Made by a program: the position numbers and the translations under genes. Positions 1-8,700 of a stretch of 64,000 nt of DNA are shown in pieces (within the stretch, counting starts at the first letter, position 1; every line of letters begins with the position of its first letter). Source of the stretch: CAZEHS01 sp964424355 (GTDB taxonomy: Bacteria; Bacillota; Clostridia; Peptostreptococcales; Acidaminobacteraceae); contig CAYRIO010000003.1 of the NCBI GenBank assembly GCA_964424355.1, forward strand, positions 124,001 to 188,000, in the 5' to 3' direction. The notes below the pieces were generated by a model that saw nothing but the letters and a program-made list of their open reading frames with translations, was not told where the DNA came from and made no database searches.

Positions 1-290
1 ACCGTGCAGTAAGCGATGCCCCGTACCTGACAGCTTGGCAAGGTGTTCAGAAGGGTTTCCAAGGTTTCTTTGACAGTTTCACCGTTTTTAAGCATCGTCA
101 GGGCGATCTTGGTGGTCAGGGTGGAGAGAATGTTGGCCTTAACACCGCTGCCAAGACCATCGGCCAGGATGATGAGAGTCTGTGTTTCATCCTTCCAAAC
201 GACGACGCGATCGCCGCAAAGCTCCTCGCCGTGCTTGTTCACCCAACCGGTAGCCAAATCGTGGACCATAGCGGATGGATCAGCGGTCAT
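1..290 (-). CDS. SpoIIE-family serine phosphatase, N-terminal part (runs off the left edge)
   Basis: The reverse strand encodes about 96 residues from an ATG at 290 to the window edge. The visible part contains the acidic ADGLGSG motif (about residues 44-50) that binds metal in PP2C/SpoIIE-type phosphatases, followed by the usual alanine/isoleucine/leucine-rich helix. The family removes phosphate from serine or threonine of partner proteins such as anti-anti-sigma factors. The start overlaps the stop of the upstream hydrogenase-like sensor by 11 bases, so the two are very probably co-translated and act together. The C-terminal part is outside the window, so length and other domains are unknown. 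Confidence 0.8.
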   Translation of the reverse strand, partial: MTADPSAMVHDLATGWVNKHGEELCGDRVVVWKDETQTLIILADGLGSGVKANILSTLTTKIALTMLKNGETVKETLETLLNTLPSCQVRGIAYCT

Positions 291-2010
291 TAGTGATCTC
301 CTCCCCTTGATTGACCAAGGCTTTCAAACGGTTCAGGCTGACCTTGGCTTCTGCAGTGCTTTCTCCCAGCATGCCGGCAATCTCCTGAACCATGCGCATC
401 TGTTTATCAATGAGCTGTTGGCAGGAGGAAAGGGTTTCTTCCTTTAAAGACGCTAATTCATGGCGCTGTTTTTCTGACAGGGTGATATCCGATAGGATAC
501 AAAGAACGGATTTTTGAGCGGGGAGCGGGACCACATTAGCCAGGAAGGTGCGGTCGACCAAGGGCAAATGGATTGTTTCGGAACGGACGCTATCCTCACA
601 GATGTTCAAGCCGCTGAACAAAGAATTCGGAAGGAATCCGAATATGCTTATCTTCTTGAGATTCATACCATTGACGTTGAAGGTGCCTTCAAAAGCGGGA
701 TTGTATTCCCGGATTTTGAGGGTTTCATCCAAAATGCAAATCGGGTTTGGAGAACTTTGGAATATCGCGGATTGAAGGCCTTCAGCAATGCTTTTCATGT
801 AGGGCATGCACATGGTCTTCTCAGCATATCCTCGGTAAATCCCCACGACTTTATCCTTGCAGCTGGCATAGCCGCAGGCGCCGCAGTTGAGCTGGTCTTC
901 ATCGCTGAATTTTCCCATGCTGTTCAAAATTGTTTTAATCGCGTCAGGGGAAGGGAAAGGGAGATCAGGCAACCGTTCATGGAAATTTCGGGACATCACT
1001 TCGGCGGTAATCTCCTGAAGGTCCGTGGGGGCGTTTGTTTCGCAGGCCAGTCGCTCCAGGTTGGAAACCATCCAGTCCTTGCGCTGAAAATAGCGGGTCC
1101 CCGTGTCAGGCATATCGGGTCCATTGACACAGCTGCCAATGCACATATTCATCTCAATACAGTAGCCTGAAATCTGATTAGCCTTCAGCGCCTCAAAAAC
1201 ATCGACCAATCGATCCAGGCCATCTGCCCGAATAAAGCGGTATTGGTCTGTAATCCGATCACGAAAGGCCGTATTGAAAAGGCTTCCACCCAATGGATAG
1301 GCCGCACCGCGAGGGGTTGGGGGGACGGGGGTTGGCTCTTCCGGAACCAGATCCAGATCGATCTTGGCTTCTTCCAGCCAGTGGTGCAGCTCGTTGAACG
1401 TGAGGACATAGTCAATGCTGTGGGGGATTTCCTCCGCCTCGGCCTTCTTGGCCAGGCATGGACCGATGAAAACCACCTGCCATTCAGGGCCAAGCTTCTG
1501 TTTCAACATTCTGCCATGGGCGATCATGGGCGAAACAATTGGGGGCATCAGGGGGATCAACTCTGGGTAACGCTGTTCTAAAAACAGATTGGCTGAGGGG
1601 CAGCTGGTCGTGATCATATTCCTGGGAGTATGGGAAGCCAGATGGTTTTCGTATTGAAGGCTGACAAATTCCGCAGCAACCGCAGTTTCTTCAATCCATT
1701 TAAATCCCAGCTGCTTCAATGCGCCAATGAGCTTCCCGGGGCTGGTTGATAAGAACGCACCGGAATAAGAAGGGGCTAATGTAACTGCAATCTTCTTTCC
1801 GGTGAGCAGCGCTTTTCGAATTTTGAACTTATCATTCTGGATCGTAAGCGCGTTTTGGGTACAGCTGGATTGGCAAAGACCGCATTTTATGCAGAGTGCG
1901 TCAATGATTGCCCGCTGATCGCCCGAGAATGAGATGGCTTTTGTGGGACACACGCGAAGACATTTATAGCAGCTGTCACAATTGTGAGGATCAAAAGCAA
2001 TGAATTTCAT
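280..2010 (-). CDS. [FeFe]-hydrogenase-like sensory protein with ferredoxin, (Fe-S)4 and PAS domains
   Basis: 576 aa. Residues 11-21 and 40-50 are two CxxCxxCxxxC ferredoxin clusters. Residues about 70-330 form a hydrogenase H-domain with the four expected cluster cysteines: C137 in TSCPS, C185 in GPCLAKK, and C290/C294 in EMNMCIGSC. The second cysteine of the catalytic TSCCP motif is proline, as I recall for sensory (group C, HydS-type) enzymes. C376, C379, C384 and C401 make an extra (Fe-S)4 domain, a PAS-like domain covers about 412-520, and the tail is a coiled coil. This build suggests a hydrogen or redox sensor passing its signal to the overlapping SpoIIE phosphatase, not a bulk hydrogenase. 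The start has AGGGAGG 7 bases upstream. Transcribed leftwards from the 2011-2371 gap. Confidence 0.88.
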   Translation of the reverse strand: MKFIAFDPHNCDSCYKCLRVCPTKAISFSGDQRAIIDALCIKCGLCQSSCTQNALTIQNDKFKIRKALLTGKKIAVTLAPSYSGAFLSTSPGKLIGALKQLGFKWIEETAVAAEFVSLQYENHLASHTPRNMITTSCPSANLFLEQRYPELIPLMPPIVSPMIAHGRMLKQKLGPEWQVVFIGPCLAKKAEAEEIPHSIDYVLTFNELHHWLEEAKIDLDLVPEEPTPVPPTPRGAAYPLGGSLFNTAFRDRITDQYRFIRADGLDRLVDVFEALKANQISGYCIEMNMCIGSCVNGPDMPDTGTRYFQRKDWMVSNLERLACETNAPTDLQEITAEVMSRNFHERLPDLPFPSPDAIKTILNSMGKFSDEDQLNCGACGYASCKDKVVGIYRGYAEKTMCMPYMKSIAEGLQSAIFQSSPNPICILDETLKIREYNPAFEGTFNVNGMNLKKISIFGFLPNSLFSGLNICEDSVRSETIHLPLVDRTFLANVVPLPAQKSVLCILSDITLSEKQRHELASLKEETLSSCQQLIDKQMRMVQEIAGMLGESTAEAKVSLNRLKALVNQGEEITNDR

Positions 2011-2371
2011 TCGGAAACCTCCCTTTCAAAAGCGAAACCGTCGGCTGTATCTATTGATATACAACGTGATTTGCGTGAAAAAAAATGAAATAGTCTTAAT
2101 ATCCTCATTATAACCCATATGTTAATCTATTAACGAAAATAAATGTAAAAAGGAAATAAATATTGAAGGATTAAAATCTGCGTGGATTTGTTTGATTCTT
2201 TATTTTCTTCAGAGTATTCTGTGAAGCTGATTCTAGGTCTGGTTACAGTAGGGCGAATGGCTATAAATGGGAAATGTATATCATTCTTATAAGTTAAATA
2301 AATAACACATGCATAACGATAAATTATAGTGTATAATAATACTATCCAAGACTGATTCGGAGGTGGAGACT
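2011..2371. other. AT-rich intergenic region with a near-palindrome
   Basis: About 360 bases between divergent genes, much more AT-rich than its surroundings. It should hold the promoters of the leftward sensor operon and of the small gene at 2372. An 18-base near-palindrome (TGTATCTATTGATATACA, 2046-2063) sits 36 bases upstream of the sensor start and could be an operator. A TATAAT at 2332-2337 lies 34 bases before the small gene but has no convincing -35 box. I see no RNA gene or riboswitch here. Confidence 0.4.
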
Positions 2372-2554
2372 ATGAGAGAAATGATGTATTGCAGCCATTG
2401 TGATCCCCACGCGGGCGGGTCAGCCAATTCCAGAAATTCTGAAATGCCATCGAAAGCCCAATGCGGAAATGAAGCGCCATATGATAAGGTTTTGCATGCC
2501 ATGCGGAATCAGGAGATGCTATTTTATTCATCCAGCGTCCGATCCGGTTATTGA
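2372..2554 (+). CDS. 60-aa hypothetical protein with a CxxC pair
   Basis: I do not recognise this protein. It begins at an ATG 6 bases after GGAGGTGG and ends just before an intrinsic terminator, so it has its own ribosome site and transcript end. It has a CSHC pair near the N-terminus, a third cysteine at about residue 34, and no membrane segment. A second frame (from 2400) is also open and runs through the terminator, so a frameshift or decay of a slightly longer gene cannot be excluded. Codon use in the chosen frame is normal for the window, while the other frame uses rare AGG, AGA and ATA codons, which favours the call given here. Confidence 0.5.
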   Translation: MREMMYCSHCDPHAGGSANSRNSEMPSKAQCGNEAPYDKVLHAMRNQEMLFYSSSVRSGY

Positions 2555-2560
2555 ATTATC

Positions 2561-2586
2561 CCACCAGAAAACTGGTGGTTTTTTTT
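2561..2586 (+). terminator. Intrinsic terminator after the 60-aa gene
   Basis: CCACCAG and CTGGTGG form a 7-bp stem with an AAAA loop, followed by eight T residues. Confidence 0.85.
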
Positions 2587-2700
2587 ATTTTTGCCCAGTG
2601 TCCATCGTAGACCTTTCAGAGTCCGATTGACTTAGGTGTGGCCCAGGTGTATGATTTCTGAGGTGCTAAAGATATGCATGGGCGCATGAGAGGATTGTGT

Positions 2701-3249
2701 ATGGAAATCAAAGAGATATTCGAAAAGGCTTATACATTGATGAATGAGCCTGTGATAGAAGGTAACTGCGGAACCCTCTGCAATTATCACTGCTGTCGGG
2801 ATGACGGCGACGATGGTGAAAAGATGGGGATCTATCTGCTGCCGCTGGAATATGAAACCATGATTCGGGGAAATGCTTTTGAAAAACGGTTGGGAATTAC
2901 GCGGCATACCAACAAGGTTTATGAAATGCCTTCGAAAATCAAGAGCCTATACTTCGTGTATTGCAGTGACAGCTCTCAGTGTTTAAGAGACCATCGTCCC
3001 ATACAGTGCAGAACGTATCCCTATGAGCCTCATATTGAAAACGGCGAGCTGTACCTGATCGTTCTAAAAGACCAGATTCACCAGTGTCCGCTCTTGAAAC
3101 AGGAAGAAAAGTGGCGAAAGGAATTCATTCAGGGGGTATACGCCGGATGGCAGCTGCTGATCACCATTCCCATCATCAGATATCTGATTGAATATGATTC
3201 CCGGGAAAGGGACTTCAATGAGATCACTATCAAATATAAGCCAGAGTGA
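2701..3249 (+). CDS. YkgJ-like cysteine-cluster (putative zinc/iron-binding) protein
   Basis: 182 aa. C23, C27, C31 and C32 form the first cysteine group, and C88, C94, C103 and C129 the rest, with a RPIQCRTYPYEP segment around C103 that is characteristic of the YkgJ/UPF0153 family. Eight conserved-type cysteines point to a bound metal or Fe-S cluster; the biochemical role of the family is not established. Two starts are possible: ATG 2674 (GAGGTG 8 bases upstream) and ATG 2701 (GAGAGG 7 bases upstream). I prefer 2701 because the protein then begins directly with the amphipathic helix, and the nine extra residues look non-conserved. It stands alone and ends at a strong convergent terminator. 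Confidence 0.75.
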   Translation: MEIKEIFEKAYTLMNEPVIEGNCGTLCNYHCCRDDGDDGEKMGIYLLPLEYETMIRGNAFEKRLGITRHTNKVYEMPSKIKSLYFVYCSDSSQCLRDHRPIQCRTYPYEPHIENGELYLIVLKDQIHQCPLLKQEEKWRKEFIQGVYAGWQLLITIPIIRYLIEYDSRERDFNEITIKYKPE

Positions 3250-3250
3250 A

Positions 3251-3313
3251 AGATAAAAGACCCTGCCCTGTTGGCACAGTAGAACTGTGTTAACAGGGCA
3301 GGGTCTTTTATCT
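3251..3313. terminator. Bidirectional terminator between convergent genes
   Basis: A 22-base perfect inverted repeat (arms 3251-3272 and 3292-3313, core GACCCTGCCCTGTT) with a 19-base loop. A-tracts and T-tracts on the outer edges give a U-run in both directions. Confidence 0.85.
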
Positions 3314-3323
3314 AGGGATTGAT

Positions 3324-5096
3324 TCAGGGCTGTACGGTGATGGCTTTCGTTGCAGCATTCCACTCAACCGTCAGGCCCAGGTTTTCACTGACAAACCGGA
3401 CGGGGAGCATGGTCCGGCCGTTGATGATCTGTGGGGCTTCATCAGAGATCACGGATTTTCCATTAACCTGCGACTGGGTTTGGCCGATGATCAGTTCCAC
3501 GGTTTTACCATTGAGCTTAACCAGCACTTTGTTTTCTGCAGCGATCCATTCAATGGTTCCGCCTAGCTTTTCAATCATGCTCCGGATGGGAATGAGGGTA
3601 CGGCCGCTGGCGGCAACCACCGGCATGGTATCCTTGCCCGGGTCGATGGTCTGAGCGGCACCATCCACCACCATTTGAGAGCTGCCCAGCTGGAAAGCGA
3701 TCTTCTTGATGGGAACCGTGGCAGACATCGGTTGAACCGGTGAATCCGTAAGCGGCAAGGTGATTGAAACCGGGGCGGCAAAGGCAGATTCACCATAGGC
3801 GTTCTGTGCCTGGATCCGATAGGTATAAGTTGCTCCGGGTTTCAGGCTATGCTCATCTGACAGCGTGACAATCCCAGTGACAGAGGTACTGCCTGGGGCC
3901 ATGCCGGCTACAAAAGGTTCGCCGCCGGTGTCATCAGTGCGTTTCACCAGATACTGCGAAACGTTCGTAGAGGTTTCATGAAAAGTGATCGTAATCCGCT
4001 GGGAGGTTGCTTTCAGTGTGATGTCGGTGGGGAGAACCGGAGGAACCTCCCCGCCATACGGAACATGGATCGCCGTTGGGGAGTAGGGGGATGGAAGTCC
4101 CTGTTTCATGATGCTTCGAATCTTAAATTCATAACTGATGCCATTCGATACAGGTACTTGAACTTCCTGCTTGCTTGCAGGGATTGTCATCACTTGGGAA
4201 TAGGTGTCGCTAAAGCCCTTTTGCTTGTAGACCAGTTCAAAGTGATCCACGATGGATCGGGTATCCGTCCAACCCAGGCTGAGGCTGTTGCTGCCGGGCC
4301 ATGATCCGACATTGAAATTCTTCGGGGGAGACAGCAGGATTGTGGAGAGGGTTACAGGCTGAGATGCACCAGAGGCTGAAACCGCTGTTAAAACATAGGT
4401 GCAGGCCACATCGTAAGGAGCGGTGAGATCCTGAAAACCCGGCTTGTCTGGGGTGAAGATGCCGGGCCAGGTTCCGGGAGCAGTACGATCGAGGTGCCAC
4501 TTCACATGGAGACCGGCATTGTTGGGTGAATCCTTCCAGCTCAGTGTGAGTGCGCTGACTCCAGTGGGATCCGGTGAGAGGATTACGTCTTTAGGGGGGT
4601 AGGGGATGCCCTCAATGGAAACCACATTGCTGGGGGATGAACTCTTGCCCTGAACGGCATTGACAGCAATCAGATCATACTGGCTGATCTGTCCCTTTGG
4701 AACGGTGATGGTTGCTGAAGTGGTGTTGGCACTGTACTCAGCAACGGTCAGATAAGACCTTGTTCCTTCATCTAATGGCATGATTTGCTGGAGGATGAAA
4801 CCGGTTTCGGTCGCATTGCTGTCCTTCCAGGTCAGTGTTGCCGTATCAGTACCCCAGACGGGCTCGATGGCAAGCTGTGCAGGTGCGCTGAGTTCATAGA
4901 CGGAAGGCCACGTGCCGGTATCCTCGGTGCTGGCCGCCGGTGTTAAGGGGACGATGATCGGCGTGGTGATTTTCACAGGATCGGCTAAGGTTTTGGATAC
5001 ATCCCGGTACATTAATGCAGAGGATGTGTTCAGGAGAGCAAAAGCCATTGAAAAGGCCAATGTGAAAATGGCGGTTCTTCTGATGCAGGTCAACAT
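3324..5096 (-). CDS. Secreted protein with fibronectin type III-like repeats and C-terminal copper-amine-oxidase-N-like domain
   Basis: 590 aa. Residues 1-28 are a signal peptide (basic start, hydrophobic core, ending near ALLNTSSA). Four FnIII-like modules follow, recognisable by repeated ALTLSWKD/SLSLGWTD-type strands. Residues about 474-590 match the 'copper amine oxidase N-terminal' (stalk) domain, a non-catalytic two-copy beta domain with RTLIPIR and RTMLPVR motifs that Firmicutes use widely on secreted proteins. No enzyme active site is visible, so a cell-surface or matrix structural role is likely. ATG at 5096 is preceded by AAAGGAG. It is divergent from the riboswitch-controlled SLH gene, so both products of this locus are exported. 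Confidence 0.85.
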   Translation of the reverse strand: MLTCIRRTAIFTLAFSMAFALLNTSSALMYRDVSKTLADPVKITTPIIVPLTPAASTEDTGTWPSVYELSAPAQLAIEPVWGTDTATLTWKDSNATETGFILQQIMPLDEGTRSYLTVAEYSANTTSATITVPKGQISQYDLIAVNAVQGKSSSPSNVVSIEGIPYPPKDVILSPDPTGVSALTLSWKDSPNNAGLHVKWHLDRTAPGTWPGIFTPDKPGFQDLTAPYDVACTYVLTAVSASGASQPVTLSTILLSPPKNFNVGSWPGSNSLSLGWTDTRSIVDHFELVYKQKGFSDTYSQVMTIPASKQEVQVPVSNGISYEFKIRSIMKQGLPSPYSPTAIHVPYGGEVPPVLPTDITLKATSQRITITFHETSTNVSQYLVKRTDDTGGEPFVAGMAPGSTSVTGIVTLSDEHSLKPGATYTYRIQAQNAYGESAFAAPVSITLPLTDSPVQPMSATVPIKKIAFQLGSSQMVVDGAAQTIDPGKDTMPVVAASGRTLIPIRSMIEKLGGTIEWIAAENKVLVKLNGKTVELIIGQTQSQVNGKSVISDEAPQIINGRTMLPVRFVSENLGLTVEWNAATKAITVQP

Positions 5097-5412
5097 GGCA
5101 AACTCCTTTCTGAAGTAGGCGTGGCGCCTAAAAAACTACTGAGCGATTTGTTTCCAGTATATATCAATATTGATAGGTTTGAACAGATTTAAAGTTCGAA
5201 AATCAAACACCTCGAAATGGGCATTATTCCACAACTTAACATAATCCATTTATAAAATAATATTAGAAATATCACCCAGTGGGTGATACCATTTCTCAAA
5301 AAATCACGCTACAATTGTGTGTAGGGTTATGTATTTATAACCGAAATAAATAAATATATGGAAAACAAAAACCCTATAAAATGGTTAAAACGATTAAAAA
5401 AACACAATCCCA
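5097..5412. other. Divergent promoter region upstream of the riboswitch
   Basis: About 320 AT-rich bases between the leftward FnIII protein and the rightward riboswitch. They must hold promoters for both. Besides the 19-bp palindrome listed separately, GGTTAT-GTATTT-ATAACC (about 5325-5342) forms a small dyad. I cannot pick convincing -35/-10 pairs. Confidence 0.4.
5270..5288. promoter_or_regulatory. 19-bp perfect palindrome, candidate operator
   Basis: TATCACCCA-G-TGGGTGATA is a perfect 9+1+9 inverted repeat, compact enough for a dimeric repressor or activator and too short-looped for an RNA hairpin. It lies about 145 bases upstream of the c-di-GMP riboswitch and 180 bases upstream of the divergent FnIII gene. 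It could regulate either transcript. Confidence 0.5.
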
Positions 5413-5498
5413 TCAAAAAAAAGGCAAATCAGTCGAAAGGCTGATACGCAAAGCATGAAGTCTAAGGCGAATGCGCTATGACGGTTCAGCTACTTTGA
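5413..5498 (+). promoter_or_regulatory. c-di-GMP-I (GEMM-I) riboswitch aptamer
   Basis: The conserved landmarks occur in order: GGCAAA (5423-5428); hairpin P2 with a 7-bp stem and GAAA tetraloop (5428-5445); ACGCAAAGC (5446-5454); then P3 with the tetraloop-receptor strands TCTAAG (5461-5466) and CTATGAC (5476-5482). These are the signature elements of the type I c-di-GMP riboswitch. A TCAAA at 5413-5417 could pair with TTTGA at 5494-5498 to close a weak P1. That 3' strand is also the 5' arm of the following terminator, so ligand-stabilised P1 would compete with termination. This suggests, but does not prove, an ON switch for the SLH protein downstream. Confidence 0.9.
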
Positions 5499-5524
5499 TT
5501 AAGTCAAAGTAGCTGATTTTTTTT
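5487..5524 (+). terminator. Riboswitch expression platform: intrinsic terminator
   Basis: CAGCTACTTTGA (5487-5498) pairs perfectly with TCAAAGTAGCTG (5504-5515) around a 5-base loop, followed by A and eight T residues. It directly abuts the c-di-GMP aptamer and lies about 190 bases before the SLH gene, so it is the likely decision point of the switch. Confidence 0.9.
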
Positions 5525-5584
5525 GGTTTTGTATCTGCAGGCGGGTCCATTTTTAAACGGTACATACTTAAAGGAGGTGATTCC

Positions 5585-5626
5585 GTGAACGGCATGAACA
5601 CATCAAGTGAGGAGAATTCCAGCTGA
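5585..5626 (+). CDS. Possible 13-codon leader peptide with near-ideal Shine-Dalgarno
   Basis: AAAGGAGGTGA (5570-5580) is complementary to the 16S rRNA 3' end over 11 bases and sits 4 bases before GTG. The short frame reads 13 codons and ends in TGA at 5624. Other mini-frames follow before the true SLH start at 5716 (ATG 5627 reading four codons, and a five-codon frame after AAGGGG). Such a strong ribosome site with no long ORF suggests a translated or ribosome-binding leader between the riboswitch and the gene. Function is speculative. Confidence 0.35.
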   Translation: MNGMNTSSEENSS

Positions 5627-5715
5627 TGAAGAGAATGTGAATCTGGATGCAGGCTGAAGGGGATCAAATTGATGAATCCTCGGAAATAAGGATTTCAAGA
5701 CAATAGGAGAAAACT

Positions 5716-8700
5716 ATGAAGCTGAACAGAAGCGCAAAGAAAGCAACAGCACTGTTATTAAGCACGATTTTAATCGTATCGACATTCATGCCGGTCATGG
5801 CAGACAGCGTGAAGTTATCGGACATAGCAGGTAATCCATATGAGAACACGTTAAATGATTGGGTTAACAAAGGCTATGCAAAGGGAAATCCTGATGGCAC
5901 CTTCAGACCCAATGATCCTGTTACCCGTGCGGAGTTCATGGCGCTAGTGAATCGTTCATTCACAAAGACTGAAGCTGGTGAGGCGGTCTTTTCAGATGTG
6001 ACTCCAAGTGATTGGTTTTACAATGATGTAGCGAAAGCTGTAAAGGCTGGCTACGTGATTGGCGCTTATGGAAAAATCAATCCGCAGGGAAATATCACGC
6101 GACAGGAATTTGCGGTTGTCGTGACCCGGTTAGGTAAAATGGATGTTAAAGCGGATGTAGCGGTATTGAATGCGCTGACAGACGTTGCAAGCATTCCAGA
6201 ATGGAGCCGGGCAGCCATTAGCACAGGACTTTCAAGCAAATTGTTCGAAGGTTTTGTAACAACGGAATTCAAACCGGCTCAAAATCTGACACGATTGGAA
6301 GCCGTCGTTATCTTGGATAAGCTGATCAAAACATTGGGATTGGCAGCTCAGATCCCTGTTGAGCAAGTTGCATTGGGCACGCCGGTGGTTCCTGCTGCAA
6401 TCACCAGCGGTGGTAGTGGCGGTGGAGGCGGTGGCGGAGGCGGCGGAAGCACAACAACCCCTGTTGTCGTCCCTGCTATTACGGTTGGCGCCATTGGCCA
6501 GGTGAACATGATGGCCAATGATACACAAAAGGTCATCGTGACAGCGACTCCGCTGGCTGTGACATCAACCATGACCGTTACGGCAGTATCCAGCCTGCCC
6601 GCTGCTGCAACCGTCAGTGTTGCCGGCAATGAGATCACTGTAACCGGTGTAGCTATTGGAAACGCCACAATCACGGTAACCACATCCGCAACCGGGTATA
6701 CCAGTGGGGTTACAACATTCGGCGTTGCTGTTACCAAAGACGGTAAAGCGCCAATCGGTAAACTGGCAGCCCAATGGGTACAGCCGGCAGGCGATGTGAC
6801 CGTTGAGAGCAGTGAGTCCGGGAAGGCTTACCTTGTAAAAAGCGACCTTCCGGATAGTCCCGCAGCAACGGAGATTTCGTTGGAAGCACTGGTAGCAAAA
6901 GGTGCAGCAACCTCAGCGGATATTTCTGCTGCGAATAAGTCCGTCGTGATGGTTGCGCCGACCCTTGAAGGGGATTATGCACTGATTGTTGTGGATGCAG
7001 ATAAGAACATCGCACCCAAGAGCTCAATTTTTGTAACGGTGGACAAAACAGCCCCAGTGGCGAATTTAAAAGCTAAAACAGTAGCAGCCGGCGGCACTGG
7101 GTTCGTCAGAAGCAATGAGCTGGGTACAGCTTATCTGATCCCCAGTGAGACGGTCAGAGCGGATTTCGATTCCAAGTCAGAACTGGAAGCTCTGGTAGCC
7201 AGTGAGGCGGCCACGAAGGTGGAGATCCTGACCACGGTGTCTGTAACCGCAATGCCCAATCTCACGGACGCTGAGCTTGAGGCTTTGGGATTCACAAAAA
7301 TCACAGCACCCCTTATTGCTGGGGACTACAAGGCTGTAGCAATTGACCGTGCAGGGAATGTTTCCGTCAAAACGAAGAATATACTGACGGTCGACACCCG
7401 TGCGCCGATTGTTACAATCCATACGGCGGTACCCGTTGCAGGGGGAGCTGCTGCTGAGCTTCAGAGCGATGAAAAGGGCTGGGTATACCTGGTTAAGAAC
7501 ACCTTGGATAAAGCGCTGATCAGCACGCTTGCCGCTTTGGAAGAACTCTTCAACAAATCCGAAGCAACAAAAGTGGAAATCACCTCACCCGGTGTGTCTA
7601 CATCCATCGCTGTTCCGACTGCTGATGGCGACTACGCAGCTGTCGGTGTCGATGCGGTAGGCAATGTGGCAGATAAGACCGGCAACCTGATCACAGTGGA
7701 TGCCATTGCACCGACTGCAACCGTCTTGAATCAGACCGTCATCGAAGGGGCTTTGGCAAAACTTGAAAGCACCGAGGCTGGTTTTGCTTATCTGGTTTCA
7801 ACGACGCTGCCTGATGGCGACATCGATTCAGTCAGTGAATTGAATGCCCTGATGGATGCAGGCAAGACAGCAACGCAAGCGGAAATCAAAAAAGCCCATG
7901 AAGTAACTGCCATCACGGCTCCTATGACCCCAGGTCTTTACGCTGTGGTAGTTACGGATGCGGTTGGCAATGTCTCCAAAAAGAGCGTGAATCTTGTAAC
8001 AGTTCTGGATACAACCCCACCGGTACCGACCGTTGCAACGCAAACTGTTGCAACTAAAGCGCCAGTACTGGTTGAAAGCTCGGAACCAGGTTTTGCATTC
8101 CTCGTGGCAGACCTTAAAAAAGTTGAAGCATGGAAAAAGACTGGGGAACTTCCGATGGGACAGTATGCTTCATATGTTCAAATCGCAACCCCCAATACCC
8201 CAACAGCAATCATCGCGCCTGTATTTGAGGGCCAGTATCACTTGGTGGTTGTTGATGCTGCCAAGAATATCTCACCGATGAGCGCTGAAATCGTTACGGT
8301 TGACACAACAGCGCCCAAACCTTGGGTAGCGGATCAAACCGTTGCCAGAAATGGTGACGTAACTGTTAAGAGCACAGAAATCGGTACGGCTTACCTGGTG
8401 CTGAATACTTCTCCGGATAGCACCATCGACACCAAGAAAGAATTAGATAAATTGCCGAATTCAACGCATGCAGCAATTCAAACGGCAAATACGGCTACGA
8501 CCATTGCAGCCCCTGCAAACGGCGGCGTATATGGTTTGGTTGTAGTAGATGCAGTCGGTAACGTATCTGCTATGAGTTCAAACGGGGTGACTGTCGATGT
8601 TGACGCTCCGACTGCCACTGTTGTAACACCAGTGGCTCCTGCTAAAATCGAAGGTCTGTCAGATGCAACAATCAAAAGCAATGAAAACGGAACCGTTTAT

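Noticed and set aside
2400..2630. 76-codon frame overlapping the 60-aa gene
   Set aside because: It uses rare codons, runs through the terminator and has no ribosome site; kept only as a possible frameshift remnant.
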